Assembly: GCF_010093185.1 (NCBI RefSeq)
Contig: NZ_PDWL01000001.1
Coordinates: 233,995-297,994 of the forward strand
DNA: 64,000 nucleotides
Direction: 5' to 3'
Source: Pseudoxanthomonas jiangsuensis
GTDB taxonomy: Bacteria; Pseudomonadota; Gammaproteobacteria; Xanthomonadales; Xanthomonadaceae
The notes below the pieces were generated by a model. The model ran no database searches and was not told the DNA's origin. It saw nothing but the letters and a program-made list of their open reading frames with translations. The position numbers and the translations under genes were made by a program. Below, in pieces: positions 46,902 through 56,250 of this stretch (position 1 is the first letter of the stretch; each line of letters starts with the position of its first letter).

Positions 46902-48119
46902 ATGCTCAAAACGATCGACGTCGACCAGTTGCGCCCCGGCATGTATGTCCAGCGGTTGAACGGCCCCTGGCTCAAGCACCCGTTCTGGCGCGGCTCGTTC
47001 CTGGCCACCACCCGCGACATCGACCGCCTGCGCGAGAGCGAGGTGGAGACGGTGGACATCGACGCCAGCCGCGGCGAGGACGTCGAGGGCGCGGAGGCGG
47101 ACGACACTGCGGAAGTCCAGGAGCCGGCCGCGGCCGTGCATGCGGTGGCCGGCGACGCCGCGCGCGTCCCCGCCGCCGCGCCGGCCGACCTGGCCTCCGA
47201 ACTGAGCCGCGCCCGGCGCATCTGCCAGGAAGGCCGCGACGCGGTCGAGGCCATGTTCCGCGAGGTCCGGATGGGGCGCACCGTGGATCCGGGCGCGATG
47301 ATGCCGCTGGCCGACGAGATCACCGCCTCGGTCGACCGCCATCCCGGCGCGCTGATCAGCGTGGCCCGGCTCAAGACCGCCGACGACTACACCTTCATGC
47401 ACTCGGTCGCGGTCAGCGCGCTGATGGTCGCGCTGGCGCGGCAGCTGCGGCTGTCGGACGAGGAATGCCGCGAGGCGGCGATGGGCGGCCTGCTGCACGA
47501 CCTGGGCAAGGCCTGCATGCCGCTGGACATCCTCAACAAGCCCGGGCGCCTGACCGACGACGAGTTCACGGTCATGCGCACCCATCCGGAGGAAGGCGAG
47601 CGCCTGCTGCGCGACAGCGGGCTGGAGAACGCCACCGTCCTGCACATGGTCCGCCACCACCACGAGAAGTTCGATGGCGGCGGCTATCCGGCGCGGCTGG
47701 CGGCCGAGGCCACGCCTTTGCTGACCCGGATGAGCACGGTCTGCGACGTGTACGACGCGATCACCTCCAACCGTCCGTACAAGGAAGGCTGGGACCCGGG
47801 CGAGTCGCTGCGGCAGATGGCCTCGTGGAAGGGCCACTTCGACCCGGCGGTGCTCAAGGCCTTCATCGGCAGCCTGGGGATCTACCCGATCGGCACCCTG
47901 GTGCGGCTGTCCAGCGATCGCCTGGCGGTGGTGGTGGAGCAAAGGCCGGGAGCACTGTCCTCACCGCTGGTACGCGTGTTCTTCTCGGCCAGGTCGCGCA
48001 CCCAGCTGCTGCACCGCGACGTGGACCTGTCCGAACACGGCTGCGGCGAGCGCATCACCGGGATCGAGTCGCCGCGGCAGTGGGGCTTCCGCGAGCTGGA
48101 GAAGCTCTGGGCGCCGTGA
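46902..48119 (+). CDS. HD-GYP c-di-GMP phosphodiesterase with DUF3391 domain
   Basis: The 405-residue protein has an N-terminal DUF3391 domain (about 1-110, I-D-V-D-Q-L-R-P-G-M-Y-V) and an HD-GYP domain (about 145-330): H167 (F-M-H-S-V), the H-D-L-G-K of the metal site (199-203), H-H-E-K-F-D-G-G-G-Y-P (253-263, GYP 261-263) and a D-V-Y-D-A. It should hydrolyse c-di-GMP to GMP. GGGGA precedes the ATG. Confidence 0.92.
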   Translation: MLKTIDVDQLRPGMYVQRLNGPWLKHPFWRGSFLATTRDIDRLRESEVETVDIDASRGEDVEGAEADDTAEVQEPAAAVHAVAGDAARVPAAAPADLASELSRARRICQEGRDAVEAMFREVRMGRTVDPGAMMPLADEITASVDRHPGALISVARLKTADDYTFMHSVAVSALMVALARQLRLSDEECREAAMGGLLHDLGKACMPLDILNKPGRLTDDEFTVMRTHPEEGERLLRDSGLENATVLHMVRHHHEKFDGGGYPARLAAEATPLLTRMSTVCDVYDAITSNRPYKEGWDPGESLRQMASWKGHFDPAVLKAFIGSLGIYPIGTLVRLSSDRLAVVVEQRPGALSSPLVRVFFSARSRTQLLHRDVDLSEHGCGERITGIESPRQWGFRELEKLWAP

Positions 48120-48218
48120 GCGTCGGCCGCAGCACACCGACCATACGGGGGCGAAGCTGGACAGCCCCGGAGGCGGCCTCCGACAATCGCCGTTCCACAC
48201 CACCCAAGGATGGCTCCA

Positions 48219-48683
48219 ATGCTTCCACGCCCGTCCGCGCGCAGCCTGCTCGCGCCGCTGTTCCTGTCCTTCGCCCTGCTGGCCCTGGCCGGCTGCAAGC
48301 CGGGCGCCGATGCAAGCGCCACCGGCGGCGACACCGCCGCCGCGGCACCGGCCCAGGCCGATGCGCTGCTGGCCGATCCCCGGGTCGGCGACCTGTGGGC
48401 GGCGGAGCTGTCGCACTTCTCCGGCGGCGAGTTCGGCGACGGTGCCGAGACAACCGAGACCGTCTACGGCCTGATGAAGGTCGTGGAAGTCACCCCCGAG
48501 CAGGTGGTGCTGGTCACCGAGACCGGCGCCTGGCCGAAGAAGCAGGGCGCGATCAACGACCTGCGCGGCGACCTGGCCTCGATCAGCTGGGACGAGGGCG
48601 AGAAGATCCCGCTCAAGCGCGAAGAGGTCGCGGTCCTGGCCGGCCAGGGCAAGATCCTGGAGACCCGCCGCCTGGCGCAGTGA
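48219..48683 (+). CDS. Lipoprotein, function unknown
   Basis: The 154-residue product has a lipobox L-A-G-C after a hydrophobic signal and an Ala/Gly-rich linker (about 28-45). Its globular domain (S-H-F-S-G-G-E-F, V-Y-G-L-M-K-V-V-E-V-T) is rich in strands. The start at 48219 has AAGG 9 bases upstream; an ATG at 48210 overlaps the motif. No family is recognised. A terminator follows. Confidence 0.65.
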   Translation: MLPRPSARSLLAPLFLSFALLALAGCKPGADASATGGDTAAAAPAQADALLADPRVGDLWAAELSHFSGGEFGDGAETTETVYGLMKVVEVTPEQVVLVTETGAWPKKQGAINDLRGDLASISWDEGEKIPLKREEVAVLAGQGKILETRRLAQ

Positions 48684-48707
48684 CGTCCGGGCGGTAGCCG
48701 AACGAAG

Positions 48708-48731
48708 AAGCCGGGCATCGCCCGGCTTTTT
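48708..48731. terminator. Bidirectional terminator between the lipoprotein gene and gshA
   Basis: AAGCCGGGC (48708-48716) and GCCCGGCTT (48720-48728) with a three-base loop and T-run. It lies between the convergent 3' ends. Confidence 0.85.
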
Positions 48732-48743
48732 CGTGCCGCCCGC

Positions 48744-50123
48744 TCAGTAGGCGAACTCGCGGAACACCCGGTCGATGTCGCCGTTCCACTCGCCGTGGAA
48801 CAGCTCCAGCTTGCGCTCGGCCGCGGTCTGCCCGGATTCGGCGATCTCGATCAGCGGCTCGAGGAAGCGCGACTCGTCGATGCCGTCGCGGTTGCGGGCG
48901 TTGCGCCGGCGCAGGCCGGCGGCGGCGATCTTCAGCGCCTCGACCGCCAGCTCGCGCACCGTCGCCCCGCGGAAAGGCAGCTTCAACCCATGCTTCGGCA
49001 CGCCGTCGCGCAGGGCGTGGCGTTCGGCGGGGCTGAAATCCTTGACCAGGTCCCAGGCCGCGTCCAGCGCCGCGTCGTCGTACAGCAGGCCGACCCAGAA
49101 CGCCGGCAGCGCGCACAGCCGCGACCACGGGCCGCTGTCGGCGCCGCGCATCTCCAGGAACTTCTTCATCCGCACTTCGGGGAAGGCGGTGGTCATGTGG
49201 TCGGACCAGTCGCGCAAGGTCGGCAGGGCGCCGGGCAGCACGTCCAGCTCGCCCCCCAGGAACTTGCGGAACGACTTGCCCGAAGCGTCGACGTAGACGC
49301 CGTCGCGGTAGGAGAAGTACATCGGCACGTCGAGCAGGTAATCGACGTAGCGCTCGTAGCCGAAGCCGTCCTCGAACACGAAGTCGAGCATGCCGGTGCG
49401 GTCCGGATCGGTGTCGGTCCAGATGTGCGAGCGGTAGCTGAGGTAGCCGTTGGGCCTGCCTTCGGTGAACGGCGAGTCGGCGAACAGCGCGGTGGCCACC
49501 GGCTGCAGCGCCAGCGACACCCGGAACTTCTTGACCATGTCCGCTTCGCCGGCGTAGTCCAGGTTGACCTGGACGGTGCAGGTGCGGGTCATCATGTCCA
49601 GGCCGAGCGAGCCGACCTTCGGCATGTAGTCGCGCATGATCCGGTAGCGGCCCTTGGGCATCCACGGCATCTGCTCGCGCCGCCACTTGGGCTGGAAGCC
49701 CATGCCGAGGAAGCCCAGCCGCAACTCGTCGGAGACCTGGCGTACCTCGTTGAGGTGGGTACCCAGTTCCTCGCAGGTCTGGTGGATGCTCTCCAGCGGC
49801 GCGCCGGACAGCTCCAGTTGCCCGGCCGGCTCCAGGGTCACCGAGGCGCCGTCGCGCAAAAGGGCGATGGTCCGTTCCGGCTGCCCGTCCACGCTCTCGC
49901 GCACCGGCTCCCAGCCGAAACGGACCAGTCCCTTGAGCAGGGCCTCGATCCCGCGCTCGCCGTCGAACGCGGGCGGGTGCAGGTCGTCCAGGCGGAAGCC
50001 GAACTTCTCGTGCTCGGTCCCGATCCGCCAGTCGGCCCTCGGCTTCTCCCCCGACGCGATGTACTCCACCAGCTGATTGCGCTGGGTGACCGGGGTATCG
50101 GCGGCGTGGCTGGGGCTCGACAA
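48744..50123 (-). CDS. gshA: Glutamate-cysteine ligase, proteobacterial/plant type
   Basis: The 459-residue enzyme makes gamma-glutamylcysteine, the first step of glutathione synthesis. Family motifs are R-I-G-T-E-H-E-K-F-G-F (ATP/Glu site), E-P-A-G-Q-L-E-L-S-G-A-P, R-T-C-T-V-Q-V-N-L-D-Y and M-R-G-A-D. The start is a TTG at 50123 (S-S-P-S-H-A-A-D, matching xanthomonad N-termini); there is no strong ribosome site. The product also supports the formaldehyde pathway encoded about 5 kb away, which uses glutathione. Confidence 0.94.
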   Translation of the reverse strand: MSSPSHAADTPVTQRNQLVEYIASGEKPRADWRIGTEHEKFGFRLDDLHPPAFDGERGIEALLKGLVRFGWEPVRESVDGQPERTIALLRDGASVTLEPAGQLELSGAPLESIHQTCEELGTHLNEVRQVSDELRLGFLGMGFQPKWRREQMPWMPKGRYRIMRDYMPKVGSLGLDMMTRTCTVQVNLDYAGEADMVKKFRVSLALQPVATALFADSPFTEGRPNGYLSYRSHIWTDTDPDRTGMLDFVFEDGFGYERYVDYLLDVPMYFSYRDGVYVDASGKSFRKFLGGELDVLPGALPTLRDWSDHMTTAFPEVRMKKFLEMRGADSGPWSRLCALPAFWVGLLYDDAALDAAWDLVKDFSPAERHALRDGVPKHGLKLPFRGATVRELAVEALKIAAAGLRRRNARNRDGIDESRFLEPLIEIAESGQTAAERKLELFHGEWNGDIDRVFREFAY

Positions 50124-50286
50124 GGGCTGGCTCGGGGGGGGCGGCGCGGGCCGCGCGCGGAGCGCGCACTATAGCCTGCCGCGCCTGCGCCGACGTTGCG
50201 GCCGCGATGCTTCAGCGTCCCGCCGGCGCGGCGATCGCGGCCCTTGGGCGCAGCGTACGGCCGCTGCGGCCGGTTACCATTGGCCG

Positions 50287-50994
50287 ATGCCGCACACCAC
50301 CCTGCGCCACCGCAGCCGCCATCTGGAACTGCACCGCACCGAGCGGGTCGGCTGGCTGCGCGCGGCGGTGCTGGGCGCCAACGACGGCATCGTCTCGGTC
50401 GCCGGCGTGGTGGTCGCCGTGGCCGCCAGCGGCGCCGGCGACGCGGCGGTGCTCACCGCCGGGATCGCGGCCACCGTGGCCGGGGCGATGTCGATGGCCG
50501 CCGGCGAGTACGTCTCGGTGCAGTCGCAGGCCGATACCGAGCAGGCCGACATCGCCACCGAGATCCGCGAGCTGCGCGAGGACCCGGAGGCGGAGCTGGA
50601 GGAACTGGCGCGGATCTACGAGCTGCGCGGCCTGGATCCGGCGCTGGCCCGCCAGGTCGCCGAACGGCTCACCGCGCACGACGCGCTCGGCGCCCACGCC
50701 CGCGACGAGCTGGGCATCAGTGAAAGCCTGCGCGCGCGCCCGGTGCAGGCGGCACTGGCCTCGGCCGCGGCATTCTGCGCCGGGGCTTTGCTGCCGATCC
50801 TGGCCACGCTGCTGGCACCGGCCATGCGCCCCGGGGGGGTGGTCCCCGCCAGTACCGTGGTCGGCCTGTTGCTGTCCGGCGCCCTGGCCGCCCACGCCGG
50901 CGGTGCGCCGGTGCTCCGCGGCGCCGTGCGGGTCGGCTTCTGGGGCGCCTTGGCGATGCTCGCCGCGCACCTGGTCGGCAGCGCGGTGCCCTGA
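50287..50994 (+). CDS. VIT1/CCC1-family transporter
   Basis: The 235-residue membrane protein has the VIT1 opening L-G-A-N-D-G-I-V-S-V-A-G-V-V-V-A-V and G-A-M-S-M-A-A-G-E-Y-V-S-V-Q-S-Q, an acidic cytoplasmic metal-binding loop (D-P-E-A-E-L-E-E-L) and about five TM helices. Members move Fe2+/Mn2+. The start is ATG 50287. Confidence 0.9.
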   Translation: MPHTTLRHRSRHLELHRTERVGWLRAAVLGANDGIVSVAGVVVAVAASGAGDAAVLTAGIAATVAGAMSMAAGEYVSVQSQADTEQADIATEIRELREDPEAELEELARIYELRGLDPALARQVAERLTAHDALGAHARDELGISESLRARPVQAALASAAAFCAGALLPILATLLAPAMRPGGVVPASTVVGLLLSGALAAHAGGAPVLRGAVRVGFWGALAMLAAHLVGSAVP

Positions 50995-51145
50995 GCCCGG
51001 AAGCGCGATGGATACGCCTGTCAGTCCCTCCCGCCTGCTGCTCGCCGAACGGGCCGATCTGGCCGCGGTCGATCCGCAGCCGGCCGCGGCGCGGCGCTCA
51101 TTCCCGTCCCCGGCGGTCCGTCCGCCCCGTCCCAGGAGTTCCGCC

Positions 51146-52123
51146 ATGTCCCGCATCCGCCTCCATCGCCTGGCTCCGGCCCTGCTGCTGGCCCTGCTGC
51201 CGCCGCTCGCCGCGGCGCGCGTTTCCGGTCCGGCTCCGGCGCAGGTACCGGGCGTGTACCAGCACGCGGCCGGTGACCTGCGGGTGACCGCCTTGCTCGA
51301 CGGCGTCGTCGCCCTGCCCGCGCAGCTGCTGTCCGGGCTGCCGCCGGCGGAGATCGCCGGGCTGCTGGCGCGCGGCCACGTGCCCGTCGACACCCAGGGC
51401 GTGCAGACCGCGGTCAACGCCTTCCTGGTGCGCGCCGGCGACACCCTGGTGCTGGTCGATGCCGGCACCGCCGACTGCTTCGGCCCGGCCCTGGGCCAGG
51501 TCCCGGCCAACCTGCGCGCCGCCGGCTACGACCCGGCCCAGGTCGACCACGTGCTGCTGACCCATGCCCATCCGGACCACATGTGCGGCCTGCGCGACGC
51601 GCAGGGCGGGGCGGCCTATCCCAACGCCACGGTCTGGCTGTCGCAGGCCGATGCCGACCACTGGCTGGATCCGGCCTCCGAAGCCAGGGCGCCAGAGGGT
51701 GCGCGCGCCAGCTTCGCCATGGCCCGGCGCGCGATCGCGCCATACCAAGCCGCCGGGCGGGTGGAGCGCTTCGCCCCGGGCCAGGCCCTGCCCGCCGGCG
51801 CGACCGCGCTGGATACCCACGGGCACACTCCCGGCCACGTGTCCTACCTGTTCGGCCGCGGCGCGCAGGGCCTGCTGGTCTGGGGCGACGTGCTGCACTC
51901 GCACGCGGTGCAGTTCGCCCATCCGCATGCCAGCATCGAGTTCGACAGCGACCGCGGCGCCGCGACCGCCGCGCGCGGCAGGATGCTGGCGCAGGCCAGT
52001 GGCGAAGGCTGGTGGGTCGCGGGTGCGCACCTGCCGTTCCCGGGCCTGGGCCACGTGCGCCGCGAGGGCGAGGCCTATGCCTGGGTGCCGGTCGAATTCG
52101 GGCCGCTGCCCGGCGCGGATTGA
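51146..52123 (+). CDS. Secreted metallo-beta-lactamase-fold hydrolase
   Basis: The 325-residue protein has a signal peptide (about 1-24, L-A-A-A). The metal site T-H-A-H-P-D-H is at 139-145 (H140, H142, D144, H145), with G-H-T-P-G-H and W-G-D-V-L-H-S-H-A later. It belongs to the broad MBL-fold superfamily, like N-acyl-homoserine lactonase/organophosphate hydrolase relatives. The specific substrate is not readable. AGGAG precedes the ATG at about 8 bases. Confidence 0.88.
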   Translation: MSRIRLHRLAPALLLALLPPLAAARVSGPAPAQVPGVYQHAAGDLRVTALLDGVVALPAQLLSGLPPAEIAGLLARGHVPVDTQGVQTAVNAFLVRAGDTLVLVDAGTADCFGPALGQVPANLRAAGYDPAQVDHVLLTHAHPDHMCGLRDAQGGAAYPNATVWLSQADADHWLDPASEARAPEGARASFAMARRAIAPYQAAGRVERFAPGQALPAGATALDTHGHTPGHVSYLFGRGAQGLLVWGDVLHSHAVQFAHPHASIEFDSDRGAATAARGRMLAQASGEGWWVAGAHLPFPGLGHVRREGEAYAWVPVEFGPLPGAD

Positions 52124-52162
52124 ACCCCTGGCGCGGGAGCGGTCACGGCGACCCTGCAGGGG

Positions 52163-52786
52163 TCAATCCGTCACCACACCGTCCGCGCCGAACCCCAGCC
52201 AGCCCGACACGATCGCGCGGGCCTCGTCCACGCCCTGCTTGCTCTCGCTGGAGAACGCCTGCACCCCCACCTGGTCGCCGTGCGCGGCGGCCAGTTCGCG
52301 GCGCACCGCGGCCACCGCCTGCGCCTGCTGGCCGCGGCCGAGCTTGTCGGCCTTGGTCAGCAGGGCGTGCGCGGGCAGGCCGCGGGCCACGGCGTAGGCG
52401 ATCATCTGCCGGTCGTAATCCTTGAGCGGATGGCGGATGTCCATCACCACCACCAGCCCGCGCAGGGCCTCGCGGCTGCGGAACCAGCCGTCGAGGAACT
52501 TCTCCCAATGCGCCTTCATCTCCATCGGCACCTTGGCGTAGCCGTAGCCGGGCAGGTCGACCAGGTGGCGGTCCGGGGCGACCTCGAAGTACACCAGCTG
52601 CTGGGTGCGGCCGGGGGTCTTGGAGACCCGGGCCAGGGCGTTCTGCCGGGTCAGGGCGTTGAGCGCGCTGGACTTGCCGGCGTTGGAGCGGCCGGCGAAG
52701 GCCACCTCGAAGCCGCCATCGGGCGGCAGCTGCTTGGGCGTATGCGCCGAGCCCAGGTAATGGGCCTTCTCGAGCGGATTGGACAT
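52163..52786 (-). CDS. engB: Ribosome biogenesis GTP-binding protein EngB (YihA/YsxC)
   Basis: The 207-residue GTPase has G-R-S-N-A-G-K-S (32-39), T-P-G-R-T-Q, D-L-P-G-Y-G-Y-A-K and T-K-A-D. It functions in 50S assembly and is essential in many bacteria. The start at 52786 gives the usual length. It is divergent from cytochrome c4, as in related genomes (from memory). Confidence 0.94.
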   Translation of the reverse strand: MSNPLEKAHYLGSAHTPKQLPPDGGFEVAFAGRSNAGKSSALNALTRQNALARVSKTPGRTQQLVYFEVAPDRHLVDLPGYGYAKVPMEMKAHWEKFLDGWFRSREALRGLVVVMDIRHPLKDYDRQMIAYAVARGLPAHALLTKADKLGRGQQAQAVAAVRRELAAAHGDQVGVQAFSSESKQGVDEARAIVSGWLGFGADGVVTD

Positions 52787-52943
52787 GGGTATAGGATCGC
52801 ATGCCCGCCCGCCCTGCGGCCCGGGCATCGCCGCGGCTTCGCGGCGCCGCCGGTTTCATTGACCGTCCCGCCCCGGCTTGGGGATAATCCCGATGTTTCG
52901 CGGCCGTTCACCCGGCCGCCCATCGGGTACCCGGAGCTCTAGC

Positions 52944-53732
52944 ATGCGCCACGCTCGCGTCATCGCCCTTGCAGGTCTGGCCATTGCGGCCACCGCCGTC
53001 GCCGCCTACGCCGCCCAGACCACGGTGGTCCCGGTGCCGGACAACGCCCCGGTGCAGACCGCACCGCTGGAAGTGGATCTGAGCAAGACCCAGTGGGGCG
53101 ATGCCGAGGCCGGCGCCGGCAAGGCCGCCGCCTGCGGCGCCTGCCACGGCGCCGACGGCAACCCGGACGTACCCACGTACCCGCGCCTGGCCGGCCAGAG
53201 CGAGCGCTACATCGCCCGCCAGCTGGCGCTGTTCGCCAGCGGCGAGCGCCACAGCGGCCTGGCCGCGGTGATGGCGCCGTTCGCCCAGGCCCTGAGCCCG
53301 CAGGACATGCGCGACGTCGGCGCCTACTTCGCCCGGCAGAAGGCCGGCGCCGGCGTGGCCGACGACACCGTGGTCGCCGATGGCCCCTATGCCGGGCTGA
53401 AGTTCTACGAGATCGGCCAGCAGCTGTACCGCGGCGGCGCCCCGGAGCGCGGCATCCCGGCCTGCCTGGCCTGCCACGGCCCGACCGGCGCCGGCAATCC
53501 CGGCCCGGCCTACCCGCACATCGGCGGCCAGCAGGCCGACTACACCACCCAGCGCCTGACCGAGTACAAGGCCGGCGTGACCAGCGAGAAGGACCCGGCG
53601 CTGTTCCACATCATGGCCCAGGTCACCGCGAAGCTGACCGAACAGGAGATCGGCGCGCTGTCCAGCTACATCCAGGGCCTGCACGACCGCGCCGACGACG
53701 TGGCCGCTGCCGGAGCCGCGTCGAAGCAGTGA
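52944..53732 (+). CDS. Cytochrome c4, diheme
   Basis: The 262-residue periplasmic protein has a signal peptide (about 1-25). Two heme-binding C-x-x-C-H motifs are C-G-A-C-H (64-68) and C-L-A-C-H (174-178). Axial methionines are likely in later M-A-P-F and I-M-A-Q. It delivers electrons to the terminal oxidase. GGAG precedes the ATG. Genes for DsbA follow, consistent with cytochrome/thiol chemistry. Confidence 0.93.
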   Translation: MRHARVIALAGLAIAATAVAAYAAQTTVVPVPDNAPVQTAPLEVDLSKTQWGDAEAGAGKAAACGACHGADGNPDVPTYPRLAGQSERYIARQLALFASGERHSGLAAVMAPFAQALSPQDMRDVGAYFARQKAGAGVADDTVVADGPYAGLKFYEIGQQLYRGGAPERGIPACLACHGPTGAGNPGPAYPHIGGQQADYTTQRLTEYKAGVTSEKDPALFHIMAQVTAKLTEQEIGALSSYIQGLHDRADDVAAAGAASKQ

Positions 53733-53869
53733 ACTTCGGAGGCTGGCCGCGGTCCGAAGCGGTGCAGTCCCTCCCTGCTGCACGGACACGCCGGCCCTCG
53801 GGCCGGCGTCGTCTTTTCCGCTCCCGGCGAACGTCGCCGGCCCATGCCGTCCCGACCAGGAATCCCCGC

Positions 53870-54520
53870 GTGATCAAGCCCCTGCTGACCGGCCTGCTGT
53901 TCGCCGCCCTGGCCTGGCTGCCCGCCGCGCAGGCGGCCGATGCGCCGGTCGCTGGCCAGGACTACGTCGAGATCGACGCCGGGCCGTGGGCGGGCAAGCC
54001 CGGCCGGATCGAGGTGGCCGAGGTGTTCGGCTACACCTGCCCGCACTGCGCCCACCTGGAGCCGCAGCTGCGGCAATGGAAGGCCCGGCAGGGCAAGGAC
54101 GTGGACCTGGTGCCCGTCCCCGCCGCCTTCGGCGGCAGCTGGGATCCCTGGGCCCGGGCCTATTTCGCCGCCGACAGCCTGGGCGTGGCCGCGCGCACCC
54201 ACCAAGCGGTGTTCGACGCGATCCACGCCAACGGCACCCTGCCGCGCAACGCCACCGCGCAGGAACTGGCGGCGTTCTACGCCGGCCAGGGTGTGGATCC
54301 CGAACGTTTCCGCGCCGCCCTGGCCGATCCGAAGGTGGAGGCGCAGCTGCGCCGCTCGGCGGCTTTCGTTCGCGCCGCCGGCCTGGAAGGCACCCCGACC
54401 TTGGTGGTCAACGGCCGCTACCGGGTCCAGGCGCGCGGCTTCGACGACATGCTGCGCACCGCCGACTGGCTGATCGCGCGCGAACGCGCCGCGGCCAAGG
54501 CGGCCGCGACTTCCCGTTGA
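53870..54520 (+). CDS. dsbA: Thiol:disulfide interchange protein DsbA
   Basis: The 216-residue periplasmic oxidase starts at GTG 53870 with AGGA upstream. It has a signal peptide (about 1-23). The active site C-P-H-C is at 57-60, and the cis-proline lies in E-G-T-P-T-L-V-V. It introduces disulfides into exported proteins. The paralogue at 54561 follows after 40 bases and carries a lipobox. Confidence 0.92.
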   Translation: MIKPLLTGLLFAALAWLPAAQAADAPVAGQDYVEIDAGPWAGKPGRIEVAEVFGYTCPHCAHLEPQLRQWKARQGKDVDLVPVPAAFGGSWDPWARAYFAADSLGVAARTHQAVFDAIHANGTLPRNATAQELAAFYAGQGVDPERFRAALADPKVEAQLRRSAAFVRAAGLEGTPTLVVNGRYRVQARGFDDMLRTADWLIARERAAAKAAATSR

Positions 54521-54560
54521 CGGCCGCCGGCCGATCCTCGTTCCCCTGGAGACCCCGACC

Positions 54561-55376
54561 ATGAAGATGCGCCTGAGCCTGAGCCTGACCCTGCCCCTGC
54601 TGCTGAGCCTGGCCGCCTGTTCCGGCCAGGACGCGCCGGCTCCGGCCACCCAGACCCCGGCGGCCGAGGCCGCCGCGGCCCCCGCTCCGGCCGCGGACGC
54701 TGCACCGGCCGACGCGGCGGGCACGCCCGCGCCCGCCGCCGACACCGCCGCCAGCGAGCCGGCCACCCCGCCGCCGGCGCCGCAGCCGCCCAGTGGTCCG
54801 GCCCCGGTGGCCGGTGTGGACTACGTCGAGATCCCCAACGGCCAGCCGTTCCAGCCCACCGCCGGCAAGATCGAGGTGGCCGAGGTGTTCGGCTACACCT
54901 GCCCGCACTGCGCCCAGTTCGAGCCGGTGCTCAACGCCTGGAAGGCGCGCCAGCCGGCCGACGTGCAGGTGACCCCGGTGCCGGCGGCCTTCGGCGGCTA
55001 CTGGACCCCGTACGCGCGCGCCTTCTACACCGCCGAGACCCTGGGCGTGCTGGCGCAGACCCACGACGCGGTGTTCGCCGCCATCCACCTGCAGCGCAGG
55101 CTGCCGGTGAACGCCAACGTCGGCGCCGCCGAGCTGGCCCCGTTCTACGCCCAGTTCGGGGTGGACGCCAAGCGCTTCACCGACACCTTCAACAGCTTCG
55201 GCGTGGACGCCAAGATCAACCGCGCGCGCCAGTTCGCGACCCGGGCCAAGATCGAGGGCACCCCGTCGCTGGTGGTCGCCGGCAAGTACACCATCAGCGT
55301 GGACCAGGGCGGCTTCGAGAAGATGCTCAACACCGCCGACTGGCTGATCGCACAGGAGCGCGGCGGCACGCGCTGA
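54561..55376 (+). CDS. Lipid-anchored DsbA paralogue with long Ala/Pro linker
   Basis: The 271-residue protein has a lipobox L-A-A-C (Cys20), so it is anchored in the membrane. An Ala/Pro-rich linker (about 21-84) holds the thioredoxin domain off the membrane. C-P-H-C lies at 114-117, with cis-Pro in E-G-T-P-S-L-V-V. The core aligns with the upstream DsbA, pointing to tandem duplication followed by acquisition of the lipoprotein signal. Confidence 0.92.
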   Translation: MKMRLSLSLTLPLLLSLAACSGQDAPAPATQTPAAEAAAAPAPAADAAPADAAGTPAPAADTAASEPATPPPAPQPPSGPAPVAGVDYVEIPNGQPFQPTAGKIEVAEVFGYTCPHCAQFEPVLNAWKARQPADVQVTPVPAAFGGYWTPYARAFYTAETLGVLAQTHDAVFAAIHLQRRLPVNANVGAAELAPFYAQFGVDAKRFTDTFNSFGVDAKINRARQFATRAKIEGTPSLVVAGKYTISVDQGGFEKMLNTADWLIAQERGGTR

Positions 55377-55401
55377 CCGCAGGCCGCCGCACCGCTCCCG
55401 C

Positions 55402-56220
55402 ATGGGCACCCCCACGCCCCCGCCCGATCCCGCCGCCATCGAGCCCGCCGCGAACGCGGCGGCCACGCGCACGCTGCGGGTGCTCAGCGCCAACATCCAA
55501 GCCGGCTCCAGCACCCGCCGCTACAGCGACTACGTGACCCGCAGCTGGTCGCACGCGCTGCCGGCCGGCAGCAAGCGCACCAGCCTGGACGCGATCGCGC
55601 AGCTGGCCAGCGGCCACGACATCGTCGGCCTGCAGGAGGCCGACCCGGGCAGCCTGCGCTCGGGCTTCACCAACCAGACCCACTACCTGGCCCAGCGCGC
55701 CGGCTTCCACTATTGGACCCACCAGCCCAACCGCAGCGTCGGCGGCGTGGCTTCCAGCGCCAACGGCCTGCTCAGCAAGCTCGAGCCGGTGCGCACCAGC
55801 GACCACGCCCTGCCCGGCCGGATCAAGGGCCGCGGGGTGCTGCTGGGCCACTTCGGCGACGACCGCGAGGGCCTGACCGTGGCCGTGGCCCACCTGTCGC
55901 TGGGGGCGAAGTCGCGGCTGGCGCAGCTGTCGTTCATCGCCGAGATCCTGCAGGACCATCCCAACGCGGTGCTGATGGGCGACTTCAACTGCCTGCCCGA
56001 CCAGCCGGAGATGGAGATCCTCTACCGCAACACCCGCCTGCGCCCGCCCGAGTGCGCGGTGCCGACCTTCCCCAGCTGGAAGCCGCAGCGGGCGATCGAC
56101 CACATCCTGGTCAGCGGCGAGCTCAAGTGCGCCGGCGCGCGCGCCGTGCCCGCGGCGTTCTCCGATCACCTGGCGCTGGCGATGGAGATCGAGGTGCCGG
56201 AGAGCGCACTGCGCAGCTGA
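55402..56220 (+). CDS. Endonuclease/exonuclease/phosphatase (EEP) family protein
   Basis: The 272-residue protein shows the EEP core: V-L-S-A-N-I-Q-A-G, I-V-G-L-Q-E-A-D (catalytic Glu), A-V-A-H-L-S-L-G, M-G-D-F-N-C-L-P and S-D-H-L-A-L-A (catalytic His). It could be a DNase, phosphatase or sphingomyelinase-like enzyme; there is no signal peptide. It follows dsbA2 by 25 bases, so it is probably transcribed with it. Confidence 0.85.
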   Translation: MGTPTPPPDPAAIEPAANAAATRTLRVLSANIQAGSSTRRYSDYVTRSWSHALPAGSKRTSLDAIAQLASGHDIVGLQEADPGSLRSGFTNQTHYLAQRAGFHYWTHQPNRSVGGVASSANGLLSKLEPVRTSDHALPGRIKGRGVLLGHFGDDREGLTVAVAHLSLGAKSRLAQLSFIAEILQDHPNAVLMGDFNCLPDQPEMEILYRNTRLRPPECAVPTFPSWKPQRAIDHILVSGELKCAGARAVPAAFSDHLALAMEIEVPESALRS

Positions 56221-56250
56221 GCGACTCCTGCCGCTGGAAGCAGCAAACGA

